From the NCBI GenBank assembly GCA_023426865.1, contig JAEZBT010000350.1:1-5440 (forward strand): a stretch of 5,440 nt of DNA, written 5' to 3'. This document shows positions 5,152 through 5,440 of this stretch, piece by piece (within the stretch, counting starts at the first letter, position 1; every line of letters begins with the position of its first letter). The stretch is from Actinomycetes bacterium. Its GTDB lineage: Bacteria; Actinomycetota; Actinomycetes; Actinomycetales; Cellulomonadaceae. Position numbers and translations under genes: made by a program. Below the pieces are notes generated by a model. That model ran no database searches. It saw only the letters and a list, made by a program, of their open reading frames with translations, and was not told where the DNA came from.

Positions 5152-5440
5152 GCGAGTTCCCGACCGACGAGACGACCGAGGACCCGACCCGCGCCGTGGC
5201 CGAGCCCACGCCGGAGGTCCCGGGCAGCAGCGCCGGCGACGCGCCGGCGCCCATCGAGGAGCCGGCCGCGCAGGCGCCGGAGGAGGCGACGGCCGACGTG
5301 ACCGACGTGACGGACCCCACACCGCAGGCCGAGGCCGCGGCTGAGGCCGCGGATCCCCCCGTGGCGGCCGCCGCGCCGGCCGCGGCCCCCGCGCCGGCGG
5401 GCGCGCCGGAGCCCCCCCGGGGTGGCGAGGGGGCGGCGGG
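5148..5440 (+). CDS. Ala/Pro/Glu-rich protein, N-terminal part only
   Basis: The GTG start overlaps the isomerase stop as GTGA, a standard translational coupling arrangement, with GAGG four bases upstream. The 97 visible codons give a low-complexity acidic, probably disordered segment beginning MSEFPTDETTEDPTRAVAEP and becoming Ala/Pro-rich, with an AEAA repeat encoded by two copies of GAGGCCGCGG (5331-5340 and 5343-5352). No folded domain is reached. The frame is still open at base 5440, but the last 35 bases contain a seven-C run and G runs, so an indel could change the final residues. In related actinobacteria I recall a DUF349 protein with such an N-terminus between ppi and relA. That is a context-based guess only. 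Confidence 0.65.
   Translation, partial: MSEFPTDETTEDPTRAVAEPTPEVPGSSAGDAPAPIEEPAAQAPEEATADVTDVTDPTPQAEAAAEAADPPVAAAAPAAAPAPAGAPEPPRGGEGAA

Noticed and set aside
4180..5322. A 380-codon minus-strand open frame opposite the isomerase gene
   Set aside because: Antisense shadow with Arg/Gly/Pro-rich product; the plus strand encodes a complete cyclophilin with all expected landmarks.
5147..5440. Short repeats in the Ala/Pro-rich segment as a tandem repeat array or recombination site
   Set aside because: They are two-copy, codon-phased repeats explained by low-complexity AEAA coding, not an array.

Overview
The window is very GC-rich, with G or C at nearly every third codon position, and reads as chromosomal DNA of a high-GC actinobacterium. 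The HisRS subfamily and the gene order suggest Micrococcales, perhaps near Cellulomonadaceae; this placement is from remembered family resemblance, not a search. I see no mobile element, CRISPR array, rRNA, tRNA or phage gene.

Layout. Four genes lie on the minus strand, listed here in transcription order from right to left: a glyoxalase II-like metallo-beta-lactamase-fold hydrolase (4186 to 3518), histidyl-tRNA synthetase hisS (3489 to 2089), aspartyl-tRNA synthetase aspS (1970 to 192), and the start of an unrecognised gene that abuts the aspS stop and leaves the window at base 1. Two genes lie on the plus strand: a membrane-anchored cyclophilin-type peptidyl-prolyl isomerase (4363 to 5151), then an Ala/Pro/Glu-rich N-terminus of another protein that overlaps the isomerase stop by GTGA and leaves the window at base 5440. 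The 176-base gap 4187-4362 is a divergent promoter region.

How it works together. The hydrolase and hisS are 28 bases apart and probably one transcript, ending at a GC hairpin just after hisS. aspS then appears to have its own promoter (TAGACT -10) and is probably co-transcribed with the partial gene. The two synthetases charge tRNA-His and tRNA-Asp. The AspRS carries residues associated with the non-discriminating type, which also makes Asp-tRNA-Asn for GatCAB to amidate. The cyclophilin probably folds proteins outside the membrane. The block hisS / MBL hydrolase / divergent ppi matches the Mycobacterium tuberculosis order Rv2580c-Rv2581c-Rv2582, where relA follows (established knowledge, recalled).

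Overall this is a conserved housekeeping region. I did not find a new biological system. The points most worth a second look are the HisRS subfamily, the non-discriminating AspRS signature, a probably leaderless hydrolase mRNA, a possible disulfide in the cyclophilin active-site hairpin, and the missing normal start codon of the gene after aspS.
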